64,000 nucleotides of DNA from Ensifer oleiphilus (GTDB lineage: Bacteria > Pseudomonadota > Alphaproteobacteria > Rhizobiales > Rhizobiaceae), in assembly GCF_013371465.1 (NCBI RefSeq), contig NZ_JABWDU010000010.1, positions 1 through 64,000 on the forward strand. Direction: 5' to 3'. Below the pieces are notes generated by a model, which saw only the letters and a program-made list of their open reading frames with translations, had not been told where the DNA came from and made no database searches. The position numbers and the translations under genes were made by a program. Below are positions 47,658-56,543 of this stretch, one piece after another (position 1 is the first letter of the stretch; every line of letters starts with the position of its first letter).

Positions 47658-48811
47658 GCCGCATCTCCCTGGCGCACGGCAAGCGCCGATAGGATCTCGT
47701 CGTTATGTTCGCCGAGTGCAGGCGGTGCGATGCGCACCGTCACAGTCGCCGCGGACATGTCGATCGGCGAACCAACCAGGCGCACAGGACCGGCCTGCGT
47801 TTTGCCGGCGTCCAGGATCATGCGGTTGATCGTCGTCTGCTCGTCGTCGAGGGCTTCTGGAAGCGAGCGCACTGGTGCACACAGAATGTCCACCTGCTCC
47901 AGGCGGGCAAGCCAGTGCGCGCTGTTGTTTTGAGCAAATCTTTCGCGAAAGACCTGCTGCAATTCCGGGCGGCGCTGCATCTGGGCGTCGAAGTCCGCAA
48001 ATTGCGGCTGCAGGGACAGGTCCTCGATCTCCAGAGCGATGCAGATGTCCCTGAGCGGGTTCGGCTTGAAGGCGCCGACCATGACGATGGCACCGTCGGT
48101 CGTTTCGAACACGCCCGTCAGAGGAAAGGCGCCCCAGTTCAGGTCCTTCTCCCGCATCATGTGCGTGGTGCCCTCCTGCATCTGCATGGCGAGCATGGAA
48201 CTGTAGAGACTGACCGCAACCTGTTGACCTTGGCCGGTTTTCTCGCGGTGCAGGAGGGCCAGCAGAATGCCCTGGACCAGATGCATGCCGGCCGAATAGT
48301 CGGCAAGCGGCGTTGCGTAGATCGACAATGGGTGGCTCGCATCCGACTTGCGCCGCATGACACCCGAAAGCGCCTGCGCGAGAATGTCCTGTCCACCCTT
48401 GTGCCGATAGGGGCCTTCCAAGCCGAAGCCGGTTCCGACGGCGTAGATCAGCCGCGGATTGGTCTTCTTGAGATCTTCATAGCCAAAACCCATGCGCTCC
48501 ATGACATCGGGGCGAAAATTGTTGACGACGACGTCAGCGGTGTCGATGAGGGCGCGCACCGCGGCACGCGCCTCGTCCTGTTTGAGATCGAGCGCCAGGC
48601 TCTTCTTGTTGCGGTTGAGCGACGAGAAGACGGGATTGTTGAGGCCATCCGGATCCGATCCGAGCGACCAGCGCGAAAGATCGCCGATCTTGGCCTTTTC
48701 GACCTTGATGACCTCTGCTCCGTAGTCGGCCAGCATTTGCGTGCAGCAAGGACCAAGCATGACCTGGGTGAAATCGACGACGCGGATACCGTCGAGGGGA
48801 AGAGATGTCAT
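47654..48811 (-). CDS. CoA-transferase family III (CaiB/BaiF)
   Basis: A 385-residue protein from the ATG at 48809-48811 (MTSLPLDGIRVVDFTQVMLG), the classic family start. It also has LSRWSLGSDPDGLN, SLALDLKQDEARAAVR and NNFRPDVMERMGFGYEDLKK. It transfers CoA to an organic acid, probably the acid produced by the upstream flavoprotein step, and feeds the crotonase. It overlaps both neighbours by 4 bases. Confidence 0.92.
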   Translation of the reverse strand: MTSLPLDGIRVVDFTQVMLGPCCTQMLADYGAEVIKVEKAKIGDLSRWSLGSDPDGLNNPVFSSLNRNKKSLALDLKQDEARAAVRALIDTADVVVNNFRPDVMERMGFGYEDLKKTNPRLIYAVGTGFGLEGPYRHKGGQDILAQALSGVMRRKSDASHPLSIYATPLADYSAGMHLVQGILLALLHREKTGQGQQVAVSLYSSMLAMQMQEGTTHMMREKDLNWGAFPLTGVFETTDGAIVMVGAFKPNPLRDICIALEIEDLSLQPQFADFDAQMQRRPELQQVFRERFAQNNSAHWLARLEQVDILCAPVRSLPEALDDEQTTINRMILDAGKTQAGPVRLVGSPIDMSAATVTVRIAPPALGEHNDEILSALAVRQGDAA

Positions 48812-50163
48812 TCTGCGGCCTCCAGATAGGTTGCGTTTTCGGATGGCACGTCCCCGGGGTCCGCCCCTTGGGCGCGCAGCTGCTTCTGGATCGCCCTGAC
48901 ATCGGCGTTTCGCACCTTCACGCCGGCGTTCAGCGCCACGGTGGCAGCGACGCCAGCCGCCTCGCCCATTGCCATGCATGGCGGTATTTCGCGGCTCGAC
49001 TTCTGAGCCTGGATCGTTGCGGAGTAATGTCTGCCCGCAACGATCAGTTGATCGACCTCCTTCGGCAGCATGGCCCGGTAGGGCGTGTAGTAGTCGCGAC
49101 CACGGCAGACCGTATCGGTGAAGTGACGGCGGTTCATTACGTCGTCCTTGGAAACGACATACTCGCCCTGGAGCAGGCGCGACTGCCGGACGCCCGTCTG
49201 GGGCGCGAAGTCAATGACATGGGCGTTTTCGAAGCCGGGCAAATTCGTCCGGGCGAAATCGAGCAGGCGCGCGATGCGGGTGCGCCCCTCAAGTTCCGCA
49301 TAGGTCAGGTCTTCGACCTTGAGCCCGGAAAGCTTCGGCATGTGCGGGCAGTTCAGCCAGATCACGCCGGGCAGCGGCGTCTTCAGCCACCAGAACGACC
49401 AGCAACCGCCGATCAGCCGCTTGGCCTCGTGATCGAGTGCCTTGAACCTTTCCGGCTCCTCGAACTCGAAACGTTCGGCCGCTTCGGTGTCGATACCGCC
49501 CCAGCGGGAAACGGTCGTCAGGATGAAGTTGCCGTCCGTATGCTGGGCGCCGGCGTCGGCGGCGACGTCGAGGTCACCCGATGCGTCGATCACCACGTCG
49601 CCCATGATGGCCTCGCGCCCCGCCTTGGTCTGGCAGACCACGCCCCTGATCGTGCCGTCCTCGACGATCGCCGACGAGAACCAGCTGTGCGTCCTGAGTT
49701 TGACACCGGATTCGCGCAGGATATCGTAGGAAACGCGCTTGAAAGCATCCGGATCAAATGCCGCCGCGTAGCAGATCGGATGCGGCGCAGACGGCGTATG
49801 GAAGTCGAACAAGCCCCAGCGTGCCCAGCGGCGCCAGGCTTCCGGCGTATCGCGAAGATCGAGCTGCCGGTCGCCATCGGTCGGCGTGACGCAAAGGCCG
49901 AGCGTCTTCATGCGTTCGATCATCTCCATGCAGATGCCGCGCACGGTGATTTCAACGCTGTTGACCATGTCATCGAGCACCAGAACCATGCCGCCTGCGG
50001 CAAGGCCGCCGACATAGGGATAACGCTCGAGCAGGGTGACGCTGGCGCCGGTGCGTGCCGCCGACACGGCGGCGGAAATGCCCGCCGGACCGCCGCCAAC
50101 CACGACCACGTCCGAGCGGTCGACGATCCTGGCGTTGCGCAAGGGTTCCCTGATTGTTTCCAT
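48808..50163 (-). CDS. FAD-dependent oxidoreductase (FAD_oxidored family)
   Basis: A 451-residue flavoprotein with a dinucleotide fold at the N-terminus (VVVVGGGPAGISAAVSAART) and the conserved GDVVIDASGDLDVAADAG and AMGEAAGVAATVA segments. Members oxidise or reduce diverse organic acids; the exact substrate cannot be read from sequence. The ATG at 50161-50163 has AGGAAAG upstream. A hairpin separates it from the importer permease. Confidence 0.85.
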   Translation of the reverse strand: METIREPLRNARIVDRSDVVVVGGGPAGISAAVSAARTGASVTLLERYPYVGGLAAGGMVLVLDDMVNSVEITVRGICMEMIERMKTLGLCVTPTDGDRQLDLRDTPEAWRRWARWGLFDFHTPSAPHPICYAAAFDPDAFKRVSYDILRESGVKLRTHSWFSSAIVEDGTIRGVVCQTKAGREAIMGDVVIDASGDLDVAADAGAQHTDGNFILTTVSRWGGIDTEAAERFEFEEPERFKALDHEAKRLIGGCWSFWWLKTPLPGVIWLNCPHMPKLSGLKVEDLTYAELEGRTRIARLLDFARTNLPGFENAHVIDFAPQTGVRQSRLLQGEYVVSKDDVMNRRHFTDTVCRGRDYYTPYRAMLPKEVDQLIVAGRHYSATIQAQKSSREIPPCMAMGEAAGVAATVALNAGVKVRNADVRAIQKQLRAQGADPGDVPSENATYLEAAE

Positions 50164-50233
50164 TGTCTTTCCTCCATAGGGGGCGTGTCCGGCGAAATGT
50201 GAGGGCGCTCACAGCCAGTGACATCATCGGTGG

Positions 50234-50257
50234 GCCGGACCGATTATCCGGTCCGGC
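50234..50257 (-). terminator. Hairpin between permease and flavoprotein genes
   Basis: GCCGGACCG / CGGTCCGGC pair perfectly across a 6-base loop, 19 bases after the permease stop. It may end the importer transcript or reduce read-through into the catabolic genes. Confidence 0.65.
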
Positions 50258-50275
50258 AGAGAAGGGTTTTGGGGC

Positions 50276-51118
50276 CTAGTGGTCCGTCGTCGGTTTCCAG
50301 CGGACGATCTTCGATTCCGCGAACGAGACGGCGAAGAAGAGAACCACGGCAAGAGAGGCAGCGATCACCACGGTCGCATAGAGCAGCGGCGAACGGAAAT
50401 TGTAGGTCGCCTCGATGATCAGGGCGCCGAGGCCATAGCTCGATCCGATCCACTCCGCGACGATCGCACCCATGACGCTGCTCGTTGCCGCAATCTTCAG
50501 CGCGGCAAAAAGAAAGGGCAGCGAGCTTGGAAGACGAACCTTCCAGAAAATCTCGGAATTGCTGGCCGACAGGATGCGCATGAGATCAAGCATTGCCGGG
50601 CTCGCCGACTTCAATCCCTGCACCATGTTGACGAGCGTCGGGAAGAAGCAGATCAGGCCGGCGATGATGATTTTCGGCGCAATGCCATTGCCGACGAGCA
50701 GCACCAGGATCGGCGCAAGCGCGATGATCGGTATCGACTTGACGATGACCGCGATCGGGTAGAACGCCCGCTCCGCAAGCGGGCTATAGACAAACCAGAC
50801 CGCCAGCAGGACGGCGACCACATTGCCGAACACGAAGCCGAGAACCGCCTCCATCAGCGTCGGCAAGAAATTCGACCACAGCACACCGGCGTTTTCGCCG
50901 AAGGCCTCGATCACGTCGAGTGGTCCGGGTGCCATGAACGTTGGCACCGCAAAGCCCCAGACGACGAGCTGCCACAAGAGGATACAGCCGAGGATCGCGA
51001 GCGTTGCAGGTAGGTGACGCAGGGCCACGGCGCCGACCGAGTCAAGCATCTTGAACCTGTTGCGGTCTACCAAAGCGCGGCCTTCCGCATGCGAAGGAAG
51101 AGCATTAGCCATTAACAT
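50276..51118 (-). CDS. ABC importer permease (SsuC/TauC type)
   Basis: A 280-residue membrane protein with about 6 helices and the BPD_transp_1 EAA loop (NMVQGLKSASPAMLDLMRIL). This type imports nitrate, sulphonates, pyrimidine-like or other small organic solutes. It overlaps the ATPase gene by 7 bases, supporting the start at 51118. Confidence 0.9.
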   Translation of the reverse strand: MLMANALPSHAEGRALVDRNRFKMLDSVGAVALRHLPATLAILGCILLWQLVVWGFAVPTFMAPGPLDVIEAFGENAGVLWSNFLPTLMEAVLGFVFGNVVAVLLAVWFVYSPLAERAFYPIAVIVKSIPIIALAPILVLLVGNGIAPKIIIAGLICFFPTLVNMVQGLKSASPAMLDLMRILSASNSEIFWKVRLPSSLPFLFAALKIAATSSVMGAIVAEWIGSSYGLGALIIEATYNFRSPLLYATVVIAASLAVVLFFAVSFAESKIVRWKPTTDH

Positions 51119-51924
51119 TCTCCCAAAAGTGTACGCAGGTGGGCCGTCACGCGAATGAACTCGACCGTGTCACGCATCGAGAGGGTTCGCGGATAGGGCA
51201 GATCGACCTTCATGAACTCCTTGACGCGACCGGGATGGGCGGCAAGCATCAGGACGTGTTGGCCGAGAAAGACGGCCTCGGGGATCGAATGGGTGACGAA
51301 CAGGATCGTGGTTCCGGTTTCCTGCCACAGGCGCAGCAGTTCCTCGTTCAGCTTGTCGCGCGTGATCTCATCGAGCGCTCCGAACGGTTCATCCATCAAC
51401 AGGATGCGTGGGCGGGTCACCAGCGCGCGGGCGATCGCCACGCGCTGGCGCTGGCCGCCCGACAATTCGTGCGGCATCGCCTTTTCGCGCCCTTTCAGCC
51501 CAACGAGGGCGATCAACTCTTCCGGGTCCGCATAGGTCGCGCCCGCCTCGCGCTTGCCCACCAAAAGCGGCAGGCGGACGTTGTCGATCACGTTGCGCCA
51601 GGGCAGCAACGTCGCTTCCTGGAAGACGAAGGCGAAATCGCGGCCCTCGCGCGCCTTGCGCGGTGTCTGGCCATGCACGGACACCGACCCGTCGCTGATA
51701 TGCACAAGGTCGGCGACCGTCCGCAGCAACGTCGACTTGCCGCAGCCGGAAGGCCCGAGCATGGTTACGAGCGAGCCGGTCGGGATTTCGACCGAAACGT
51801 CGGAGAGTGCGGTGAAGCTGGAATCATCCGCGCCGAAACGGATATGTAGGTTTGTCACCGACACTGCGGAGCCGTTGGCTGTGTCGACCGACACCGGCTT
51901 TGGTCTGCTAAGCGTTTCAAGCAT
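51112..51924 (-). CDS. ABC importer ATPase (SsuB/TauB type)
   Basis: A 270-residue ATPase with Walker A GPSGCGKST, signature LSGGQRQRVAIARAL and Walker B ILLMDEPFGALD. It starts 4 bases after the binding-protein stop and overlaps the permease gene. Confidence 0.93.
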   Translation of the reverse strand: MLETLSRPKPVSVDTANGSAVSVTNLHIRFGADDSSFTALSDVSVEIPTGSLVTMLGPSGCGKSTLLRTVADLVHISDGSVSVHGQTPRKAREGRDFAFVFQEATLLPWRNVIDNVRLPLLVGKREAGATYADPEELIALVGLKGREKAMPHELSGGQRQRVAIARALVTRPRILLMDEPFGALDEITRDKLNEELLRLWQETGTTILFVTHSIPEAVFLGQHVLMLAAHPGRVKEFMKVDLPYPRTLSMRDTVEFIRVTAHLRTLLGEC

Positions 51925-51928
51925 CGCC

Positions 51929-52963
51929 TTAACCTACGCTCTTGCGGACGTCGGCGGTGGCATCGAGGATGGCCATCGTATAGACGTCGTCCGCATTGGG
52001 AACCGGCCCCTTGAACTGGCCGAGGTCCGCATAGGTCTTGATCTGCTCCTCCCAGTTCACACGCTCCATTCCACCCCAGCCGACTTTGGCAGTGGTTTCG
52101 TTGAAGACGAATTTCATCAGCGGCCCGATGGCCTCGAGCTCGCTTGCCTTGTCAAGGTTCGGATAGGATTCGAGCAGGATGTCGACCGCCTCCTCCTGGT
52201 GTTCGCGCGCATAGTTCCATCCGCGTGCTGCACCCGACACGAATGCTGCAAGATGGTCGGCGTGATTTTCCAGCTGGTCGTCAGTTGTGTAGTAGACATT
52301 GGCATAAAGTCGGATGCCGCCGTCCCAGAGCGTCAGGTCGACCCGATCGTCTCCCAGAACCTTCAGAGCGTTGACATTGGTCAGCCATCCACAGACCGCA
52401 TCGGCCTGACCGGTTACCAGCTGGTTCATGTCCGAACCCATGTTGACGATCTTGACCTGGTCCTCCGATATCCCGTTCTTGGCGAGAAGTGCGCGCAGCA
52501 GGATGACCGAGGTCGGGATCGCGGCAATCGTCTTGCCGATCATGTCCTGTGGCTTGGCGATCGGATTTGCCTTGCGGGAGAAATAGGCGAAAGGATGTTT
52601 CTGGTAACCGGCCGCGAATGCCTTGATCGGCGCACCGGCCGAACGGGCGAGCATGACAGACGGACTGGAGGAAATCTGGCCGATCGTCGACTGACCGACC
52701 GCAACGCCGGCAACGCCATCGACATTCGGCCCGCCGGGTACGATTTCCAGTTCGACACCATTCTCTGCGTAATAGCCCTTCTTGCGAGCCACCAGTTCCC
52801 CGAGGAGCCCGTTGGAGGGCAGCCAGCCGAGTTGCATCCGGATTGTGGCTGGCTCGGCGGCCCGACCGGGCGAAACATTGATCAGGCTGTGGGTCGCTGC
52901 AATCGCACCGACTGCAGCGGCATTGGAAAGGAAACCCCGGCGGTTCATCATGAAATGAGACAT
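51929..52963 (-). CDS. ABC importer substrate-binding protein (NMT1/THI5-like)
   Basis: A 344-residue protein from the ATG at 52961-52963. A twin-Arg signal (MNRRGFLSNAAAVGAIAA) precedes an NMT1/THI5-like domain (MQLGWLPSNGLLGELVARKK, YYAENGVELEIV). Ligands in this family include pyrimidines, sulphonates and riboflavin precursors. It is the first gene of the importer, divergent from the aldehyde dehydrogenase, with two LysR-type sites between them. A longer frame upstream would run through these sites and is rejected. Confidence 0.9.
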   Translation of the reverse strand: MSHFMMNRRGFLSNAAAVGAIAATHSLINVSPGRAAEPATIRMQLGWLPSNGLLGELVARKKGYYAENGVELEIVPGGPNVDGVAGVAVGQSTIGQISSSPSVMLARSAGAPIKAFAAGYQKHPFAYFSRKANPIAKPQDMIGKTIAAIPTSVILLRALLAKNGISEDQVKIVNMGSDMNQLVTGQADAVCGWLTNVNALKVLGDDRVDLTLWDGGIRLYANVYYTTDDQLENHADHLAAFVSGAARGWNYAREHQEEAVDILLESYPNLDKASELEAIGPLMKFVFNETTAKVGWGGMERVNWEEQIKTYADLGQFKGPVPNADDVYTMAILDATADVRKSVG

Positions 52964-53042
52964 ATCGTTCCCCTGGCTTGTTATGGGAGCGATGATGATG
53001 ATGATTTGGCATCTCATAAAGCACAATTTTTCGCGGTAAGCA

Positions 53043-53092
53043 TTGCCGATATGGCAACACACAGACTTCTCGCGGCTTTGCCTTTTCGGCAA
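53043..53092. promoter_or_regulatory. LysR-type sites 2 and 3 (TTGCC-N5-GGCAA) in the importer/aldehyde dehydrogenase gap
   Basis: TTGCCGATATGGCAA (53043-53057) and TTGCCTTTTCGGCAA (53078-53092) have arms identical to the site before fdxA (43185). Their starts are 35 bases apart. GAAAGATTGTTCTT follows at 53103-53116. They lie between the divergent binding-protein and aldehyde dehydrogenase genes. Confidence 0.7.
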
Positions 53093-53185
53093 CGGCAGGC
53101 TCGAAAGATTGTTCTTTGTTTGAGCCCCGTGCCCGTCGGATAAGCGAGCGGACATTTCAAGCGCTCACCGTCGTGGAGGACAGAT

Positions 53186-54619
53186 ATGATGCACAGCAAC
53201 CTGATTGATGGAGAATGGATCGACGGCAACGACATGGTCCGTAACATCAATCCGTCTGACACCAACGACGTGATCGGGGAGTATGCCCGCGCCTCGGCCG
53301 AAGATGCTAAGGCTGCGATTGCGGCGGCGAAAGCTGCGTTTCCGGCCTGGTCGCGCTCCGGCATTCTCGAACGCCACGCCATCCTTCGCAAGACCGCCGA
53401 CGAGATCCTGGCGCGCAAGGACGAACTCGGGCGGCTTTTGTCGCGCGAAGAGGGCAAGACGCTGGCCGAAGGCATCGGCGAGACCGTGCGTGCGGGCCAG
53501 ATCTTTGACTTCTTCGCCGGCGAGGCGCTGAGGCTGGCCGGCGAGGTCATCCCTTCGGTGCGCCCGAACATCGGCGTCGAGATCACCCGCGAGCCGGTCG
53601 GCGTCGTCGGCATCATCACGCCCTGGAACTTTCCGATCGCCATTCCCGCCTGGAAGATCGCGCCGGCGCTCTGCTACGGCAACACCGTCGTCTTCAAGCC
53701 GGCCGAACTGGTGCCCGGCTGCTCCTGGGCGATCGTCGATATCCTCGTGCGCGCCGGCCTGCCGAAGGGCGTGTTGAACCTGGTCATGGGCAAGGGCTCG
53801 GTCGTCGGCCAGGCGATGCTCGACAGCCCCGACGTCCAGGCGATCACTTTCACTGGCTCGACCGGCACAGGGAAACGCGTGGCGCTCGCCTCGGTCGAGC
53901 ACAATCGCAAGTACCAGCTGGAAATGGGCGGCAAGAACCCGTTCGTGGTGCTCGACGATGCCGATCTTACTGTTGCAGTCGAGGCCGCCGTCAACTCCGC
54001 CTTCTTCTCCACCGGCCAGCGCTGCACCGCATCGTCGCGGGTGATCGTGACCGAAGGCATCCACGACCGCTTCGTTCAGGCGATGGGCGAGCGCATGAAG
54101 GGTCTGGTCATCGACGATGCCTTGAAGGCCGGCACTCACATTGGACCGGTGGTCGACCAGAGCCAGCTCAACCAGGACACAGACTATATCGCCATCGGCA
54201 AACAGGAAGGCGCGAAGCTCGCCTTCGGCGGCGAGTTGCTGAAGCGCGACACGCCTGGCTTCTACCTGCAGCCGGCGTTGTTTACCGAGGCGACCAATCA
54301 GATGCGCATCAGCCAAGAAGAGATCTTCGGACCGGTCGCTTCGGTGATCCGGGTGAAGGACTATGACGAGGCGCTCAGCGTTGCCAACGACACGCCATTC
54401 GGCCTGTCTTCGGGCATTGCCACCACCAGCCTGAAACACGCGACGCATTTCAAGCGCAACGCCGAGGCCGGCATGGTGATGGTCAACCTGCCGACAGCCG
54501 GCGTCGATTTTCACGTGCCCTTCGGCGGCCGCAAGGGCTCCTCCCATGGCTCGCGCGAGCAGGGGCGCTATGCCGCCGAATTCTACACAACCGTCAAGAC
54601 GGGATACACATCCACGTAA
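53186..54619 (+). CDS. Aldehyde dehydrogenase (2-oxoglutarate-semialdehyde dehydrogenase-like)
   Basis: A 477-residue enzyme with ITPWNFPIAIPAWKIAPAL, FTGSTGTGK, the Glu in LEMGGKNP and the catalytic Cys in STGQRCTASSR. The overall sequence style and length match 2-oxoglutarate-semialdehyde dehydrogenases (sugar-acid or hydroxyproline routes). The start MMHSNLIDGEW at 53186 follows GAGGACAG. It is divergent from the ABC importer and shares the LysR-type sites, so it is probably the terminal oxidation step of the same pathway, with the DapA-like lyase at 43.6 kb as a possible upstream step. Confidence 0.9.
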   Translation: MMHSNLIDGEWIDGNDMVRNINPSDTNDVIGEYARASAEDAKAAIAAAKAAFPAWSRSGILERHAILRKTADEILARKDELGRLLSREEGKTLAEGIGETVRAGQIFDFFAGEALRLAGEVIPSVRPNIGVEITREPVGVVGIITPWNFPIAIPAWKIAPALCYGNTVVFKPAELVPGCSWAIVDILVRAGLPKGVLNLVMGKGSVVGQAMLDSPDVQAITFTGSTGTGKRVALASVEHNRKYQLEMGGKNPFVVLDDADLTVAVEAAVNSAFFSTGQRCTASSRVIVTEGIHDRFVQAMGERMKGLVIDDALKAGTHIGPVVDQSQLNQDTDYIAIGKQEGAKLAFGGELLKRDTPGFYLQPALFTEATNQMRISQEEIFGPVASVIRVKDYDEALSVANDTPFGLSSGIATTSLKHATHFKRNAEAGMVMVNLPTAGVDFHVPFGGRKGSSHGSREQGRYAAEFYTTVKTGYTST

Positions 54620-54671
54620 GGGGAGTTCACGCACGCAAGGTCAATTTCTTGACGTCCGGTGTATAGCGACC

Positions 54672-54985
54672 GGGCGTCAGCCCAGGAAGTAGACGGGCTG
54701 ATCGAGATCGGCGATGAGCCCCGGGCCGCGCGGCTGCCAGCCGAGAAGTGAGCGGGTCCTGGCGCTGGAGGCCGGCATGTTTGCCGCTGCAAAGTGGGCG
54801 AATTAGCCGAAATGCTCGCGCGGCCGGGCTCGACCGGCAGGCCGAGCTGGCGCCCGATGACCTCTGCGATCTCCTTGAGCGCAACGGTTTGGCCGGCCAC
54901 CGCATGATAGACACTCTCCGTCACGCCGGTCTCAAGCGCCCTGCGGTAGACCTGTGCCGCATCCAGGCGGTGAACCCGCGAGATA
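54672..54985 (-). pseudogene. SDR/NAD-dependent epimerase-type gene, C-terminal remnant
   Basis: From about 54985 the minus strand encodes RVHRLDAAQVYRRALETGVT and SVYHAVAGQTVALKEIAEVI, then GRQLGLPVEP, the C-terminal part of an atypical SDR. The frame shifts near 54800, after which homology resumes as LLGWQPRGPGLIADLDQPVY to the end near 54672. The N-terminal Rossmann part is missing and the junction abuts a cupin remnant. Confidence 0.65.
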
Positions 54986-55144
54986 TTTCATGTCTTTGCT
55001 GGTCAGCTGGAGGTCTGCACGGTTCAGGAAACGGTTATCTTGAACGTCGGCGATACGGCCACGCTGCGCGTGGACATGGAGCATTGGTTCACCAACACCG
55101 GAAAGGAACCGGCAAGGCTCTTTCTCACGGTTCTCGGGCCCTGA
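54983..55144 (+). pseudogene. Cupin-domain C-terminal remnant
   Basis: A 53-residue tail, beginning IFHVFAGQLEVCTVQETVIL and containing NVGDTATLRVDMEHWF, ends at TGA 55142-55144. It matches the second half of the cupin domain found in XRE-cupin regulators (glycine/acid turn, metal-side His, final LFLTVLGP strand). No start or DNA-binding part is present. It joins the opposite-strand SDR remnant at about 54983. Confidence 0.6.
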
Positions 55145-55445
55145 GGTGCTTTTGGTTTGGAGTGCGGCCGCTTCGATAGGGGTTGCGGCAGTCATCAGCG
55201 TTGCGCGGTCTAAGCGGCTCCCCTCACCGGCACTCACCTTCACGAGGTCAAGATCACGATAGGGCAAAGCTAGCGCATTCCCGGACAAGGCCGATGCCAA
55301 GGCCCGACGGAGAACAATGGCATGCTTCAATTCGGGGCAACCTGGGCGGACAGTCATTGGATAGACGGTGGGTTGCGCAAAGTGTGAGTTGACCGTTTTC
55401 GATGGCGAGGCGACACTTGCAACCGAAAGCAAGGCAGGAGGAAAA
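55145..55445. other. Intergenic stretch without a supported gene
   Basis: About 300 bases after the cupin remnant. Short frames occur on both strands without motifs. The right end carries AGGAGG, the ribosome-binding site of the following small gene. Confidence 0.45.
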
Positions 55446-55754
55446 ATGATGACTGAGCCAGACCCCTGGCGCCACATGGCAAGCGCGCCGAAAAACGGCA
55501 GTCGGATCCTCGTCACGATCCGCCCGTCCGAACAGGGGGCGGCTGAAGTTGATCTCGCCTATTGGTCGAATGGCGACCAGTTCGGTGCAGAAGGATGGCG
55601 CGCCTCTGATTCCTCGCCCGGCCGCATCATCCAATACGCTGAGCCGGAATTGAAGTGCTGGATGCCGATGCCTTCGGCCAATCTCACTCGCACCTCTATG
55701 CCCTCCCCTTGGGAAGGCGAAGACGAGCGAGAGCTCGACGGGTCCGGAATTTAA
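55446..55754 (+). CDS. Conserved-type small protein of unknown function, 102 residues
   Basis: It starts at the ATG at 55446, with AGGAGG 5 bases upstream. The sequence includes WRHMASAPKNGSRILVTIRP and WSNGDQFGAEGWRAS, then a Trp/Met/Pro-rich end (LKCWMPMPS). The (W)xxMxSAPKdGxxILV pattern is that of small DUF551-like proteins seen in phages and rhizobia, which have no established role. It is soluble, with a single Cys. Confidence 0.7.
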   Translation: MMTEPDPWRHMASAPKNGSRILVTIRPSEQGAAEVDLAYWSNGDQFGAEGWRASDSSPGRIIQYAEPELKCWMPMPSANLTRTSMPSPWEGEDERELDGSGI

Positions 55755-55964
55755 GAACGCGCGCGAAGCCGCTCAGCGGCACTCAACATAGATTTGCAGA
55801 ATTCTTCGCGGTGCTCCTACCATCAGAAACACCACCTACGCCGACAAATGCCGGCCGAAAACCAGAGTGGCAGCTACGGTCGACGCCGTATTGCCGGCGG
55901 ACAGTGTATTGTATGGTAGCCTGCAAGTACGGACCGGCCAGCTGTGTGCGCCAGAAGGGAACGT

Positions 55965-56411
55965 GTGACGACCGCTCATGAAGCGCAAGAGATCGGCTTG
56001 CTGATCATTGCAAGCTTTCGTCAGATGACAGGTCGCAATCTGATAGATCCGGCGAGGGACAGCCTATGGCTCTATGCGTCCGCTCCCTTTGCCGTGCTCG
56101 CACACGATCGATCCGATGATCCGCGTTTCGTCTACGCGAACAAAACCGCCCAGGATTGTTTCGGGTATACTTGGGACGAGTTTATCGGGATGCCGTCGCG
56201 CCTTTCTGCGGAGGCTCCTGAGCGTGAAGAAAGGCAGCGCTTTCTAGACAGCGTTTCGACCCAGGGTTTCGTTGACAACTATCGCGGCCTTCGCATCGCG
56301 AAATCCGGGCGACGGTTCTGGATTGAACACGCAACCGTCTGGCAGCTTGCGCGCTCAGACGGCGAATATCTGGGTCAAGCCGCCGTCTTTCATAGCTGGA
56401 AAGATCTTTAA
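55965..56411 (+). CDS. MEKHLA/PAS-domain protein
   Basis: A 148-residue protein from the GTG at 55965, with AGAAGGGA just upstream; a GTG at 55944 is an alternative. The sequence matches the MEKHLA PAS-like domain, with LWLYASAPFAVLAHDRSDD, FVYANKTAQDCFGYTWDEF and GMPSRLSAEAPEREERQRFL. Such stand-alone domains are presumed small-ligand or redox sensors with unknown partners. No output domain is attached. It is not clearly in an operon with the convergent protease gene. Confidence 0.8.
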   Translation: MTTAHEAQEIGLLIIASFRQMTGRNLIDPARDSLWLYASAPFAVLAHDRSDDPRFVYANKTAQDCFGYTWDEFIGMPSRLSAEAPEREERQRFLDSVSTQGFVDNYRGLRIAKSGRRFWIEHATVWQLARSDGEYLGQAAVFHSWKDL

Positions 56412-56543
56412 TCCGCCATCCACCAGTTCTCGGCGACCAGCCAAACGCCTCACGCGGTTCGCACGATGCTCACCGAATCTCTGTTTGCGCCCAATTGGTG
56501 TGCTCGGGGCGGTCAAAAATTATCCTTCACCCGTGTCTGCCTA

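Noticed and set aside
45816-47933. 705-codon plus-strand frame opposite the LysR and crotonase genes
   Set aside because: It runs antisense across several recognisable genes and has no protein-family signal.
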